Assembly (NCBI GenBank): GCA_002315595.1
Contig: DCHG01000044.1
Coordinates: forward strand, 1-5,186
Length of the DNA: 5,186 bases
Origin: Clostridiales bacterium UBA1758
Lineage (GTDB): Bacteria > Bacillota > Clostridia > Oscillospirales > UBA1758
Reading direction: 5' to 3'
Below the pieces are notes generated by a model. That model saw nothing but the letters and a program-made list of their open reading frames with translations. It ran no database searches and had not been told where the DNA came from. A program made the position numbers and the translations under genes. Positions 5,180 through 5,186 of this stretch are shown here, piece by piece. Each line of letters opens with the position of its first letter. Positions within the stretch are counted from its first letter, which is position 1.

Positions 5180-5186
5180 CGATCAA

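Overview
The window looks like chromosomal DNA from a Bacillota, most likely a spore-forming Clostridia relative. This rests on strong GGAGG ribosome binding sites about 6-8 nt before each start, sigma-A-type promoters with 17-bp spacers, and a YlmC/YmxH-type PRC-barrel protein, a family typical of spore formers. Base composition is roughly balanced. I see no transposase, integrase, tRNA, CRISPR array or other sign of mobility.

Layout. On the minus strand at the left edge are the first 24 codons of rpsB (ribosomal protein S2), with a clear promoter and a leader of about 110 nt that can fold in competing ways. Further right, also on the minus strand, is a 92-aa YlmC/YmxH-like gene. Divergent from it on the plus strand is a cluster of three genes: a 453-aa right-handed beta-helix protein distantly resembling GH28 polygalacturonases (gene A, 643-2004), a 187-aa P-loop kinase of the uridine kinase/phosphoribulokinase superfamily (2018-2581), and a second beta-helix protein of 469 aa that is a full-length paralog of the first (gene B, 2703-4112). 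Gene A and the kinase are only 13 nt apart. Gene B has its own promoter region, and a strong intrinsic terminator follows it. A separate plus-strand unit with an extended -10 promoter encodes a 288-aa class I SAM-dependent methyltransferase resembling the RlmI (COG1092) family (4313-5179), which ends just before the right edge.

How the genes may work together. The two beta-helix proteins have no signal peptide, so they should be cytosolic. They keep the three acidic residues of the GH28 active site, but the catalytic-site His and the substrate-carboxylate-binding Arg/Lys appear as Gln and Ser/Asn in both copies. A plausible reading is that they act on an imported, non-uronate oligosaccharide or another small glycoside, and that the kinase phosphorylates a product. 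That is inference; no substrate can be read from the sequence. The paralog-kinase-paralog arrangement with coordinated active-site substitutions is the most interesting part of the window.
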